64,000 nt of DNA, from contig JAEUHG010000134.1 of assembly GCA_016795425.1 (NCBI GenBank), positions 18,787-82,786 of the forward strand. Reading direction: 5' to 3'. Shown in pieces: positions 63,205-64,000 of the stretch (positions are counted from its first letter, which is position 1; each line of letters opens with the position of its first letter). Made by a program: the position numbers and the translations under genes. This stretch comes from Verrucomicrobiales bacterium. GTDB taxonomy: Bacteria; Verrucomicrobiota; Verrucomicrobiia; Limisphaerales; CAIMTB01. Under the pieces are notes generated by a model, which saw nothing but the letters and a program-made list of their open reading frames with translations, was not told the DNA's origin and ran no database searches.

Positions 63205-63753
63205 ATGTCTCTCGCGTCTTTATCCCTCCTTCTCGGAGCCCTCATCGCCACCCCCCAGATCTATCAACTGGCCAACCCGACGGGATGGCGCCGGTGGTCG
63301 GCCGCCTTCCCGCGTTCTAAGCCCATAGGCTACGTGCTGGTCTTGGCCGCCACAGGCTGGTTCCTCTACCACGTCCAGAACGAGACGCTCGCCGATTTTT
63401 CGCGCTTTAAGCCGTATATGTTGGCGGGGTTCGGGGCCATTGGTGTCCTTACGTGTGTTTACGTGAGCGACTTTTTGGCTGCGCGCGGGCTGGCTTTGAT
63501 TCTCCTGCTTGCTGCCAAACTGATGGTCGATACGGCGCGCTCGCATGAATCGGATTGGCGCTGGGTGATCACGAGCCTCGCCTACGCTTGGGCCATTGCC
63601 GGAATCTGGCTCACCATTTCACCCTGGCGATTGCGCGACTTCATTGCCTGGAACAATGCCAACGACGGTCGACTCAAATTCCTGGCCGCCTTCCGACTCA
63701 GCTTCGCCATCCTGCTCATCATCCTCGGCGCCACCGTCCTGCGCATGCGGTAA
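63205..63753 (+). CDS. Small integral membrane protein, unknown function
   Basis: A 182-residue protein with about five hydrophobic segments (near 3-20, 43-60, 72-90, 92-106, 118-138 and 158-178, some weak). It starts 27 bp after miaB and may be co-transcribed with it. No family is recognised. The Trp-rich segment NPTGWRRW and the WRW in the middle are at membrane borders. It is likely a general membrane protein. Confidence 0.7.
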   Translation: MSLASLSLLLGALIATPQIYQLANPTGWRRWSAAFPRSKPIGYVLVLAATGWFLYHVQNETLADFSRFKPYMLAGFGAIGVLTCVYVSDFLAARGLALILLLAAKLMVDTARSHESDWRWVITSLAYAWAIAGIWLTISPWRLRDFIAWNNANDGRLKFLAAFRLSFAILLIILGATVLRMR

Positions 63754-64000
63754 AGTTCGACCTCAAGGCCGGTCCCACCTTTCGCACCATCAACCCGGAT
63801 CGCCCCGTACATTTTCGCCGGCATCGGCATCCTTTGGATGGACCGGACAGCGAGCTTCACCCGCTCCTTCGATCGGTCGGACGCGCAGGTGGCGGAGGCA
63901 ATAGAGATGTCGGGAGGCGACGCGGCGCAGGGGTCGGGCGCCGCTGGCACGACGAGGTCCGAAGCGGTGACGACAGCGGTGGAACACCTCGTCGACGAAC
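63754..64000. other. End of window, no gene assigned
   Basis: These 247 bp carry open frames on both strands that run to the window edge. One plus-strand frame from about 63838 (ATG) reads MDRTASFTRSFDRSDAQV and is preceded in frame by a hydrophobic stretch (YIFAGIGILW). It could be the start of a further gene. The evidence does not decide. Confidence 0.25.

Noticed and set aside
63582..63950. 122-codon minus-strand frame at the window end
   Set aside because: It overlaps the membrane-protein gene on the other strand over most of its length and shows no domain.
1..64000. tRNA, rRNA, CRISPR array, insertion sequence, integrase or att site
   Set aside because: None was recognised on reading both strands. 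No transposase or integrase motif is present among the proteins. Very short or divergent RNA genes could still be missed without a covariance-model search.

Overview
This window most likely comes from a bacterium of the PVC superphylum, probably Verrucomicrobiota. It is GC-rich. The lineage call rests on family content: a PVC-type heme-binding CxxCH protein, a PSCyt1/DUF1549/DUF1553 cytochrome-like protein next to a Tat-exported DUF1501 protein, a ThuA protein, two orphan pseudopilins with the FTLIELLVVIAIIAILAS type of N-terminus, and golvesin/Calx-beta surface proteins. No rRNA, tRNA, CRISPR array or transposase was recognised. Every family name here comes from reading the sequence; no database search was run.

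Layout. 1-1413: the end of a membrane protein gene and a coupled alpha/beta hydrolase. 12771 down to 1466 (minus strand): a compact eight-gene run of three CE1-like esterases, a PVC heme-binding protein, a small secreted protein, another hydrolase, a GPH-family sugar symporter and a GH43 beta-xylosidase-like enzyme. It looks like a hemicellulose or arabinoxylan utilisation operon without SusC/SusD. A GDSL/SGNH hydrolase and a ThuA lipoprotein follow. 15582-25579: an RRM RNA-binding protein, a golvesin/Calx-beta secreted protein, an ADOP-type permease, an esterase fused to an unassigned domain, and an NHL propeller protein. 25977-31140: a secreted ankyrin protein followed by a histidine kinase and a response regulator. 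31335-38742: a TetR regulator with a clear palindromic operator, a DevCAB-like ABC exporter, TolC, and a TPR/thioredoxin protein. 38883-44608: a divergent aldehyde dehydrogenase and the PSCyt/DUF1501 pair. 44618-50410: a pseudopilin, an unknown protein, glpK/glpF, and lysC with a small membrane protein. 50562-55747: a PrcB-like lipoprotein and a corrinoid-methyltransferase-like set (DUF1638, a candidate 42-aa ORF, and two MtaA/UroD-family proteins) with a second pseudopilin between them. 55797-63753: a GH27 alpha-galactosidase, a secreted unknown protein and a soluble PAS/GAF histidine kinase, all with overlapping ends, then miaB and a small membrane protein.

The genes suggest a polysaccharide-degrading heterotroph. 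Enzymes for acetyl/feruloyl ester removal, xylosidase and alpha-galactosidase activity are encoded with a sugar importer, glycerol uptake, surface proteins and their sensors. The least explained units are the DUF1638/small ORF/UroD module, the GH27/unknown/PAS-kinase overlap operon, the ankyrin/kinase/regulator trio, and the TetR-exporter locus. Non-coding structure includes two copies of an imperfect long inverted repeat (near 25.7 and 30.4 kb), a perfect hairpin at 25.87 kb, and several C/T-rich tracts, one of which lies inside the GH43 gene.
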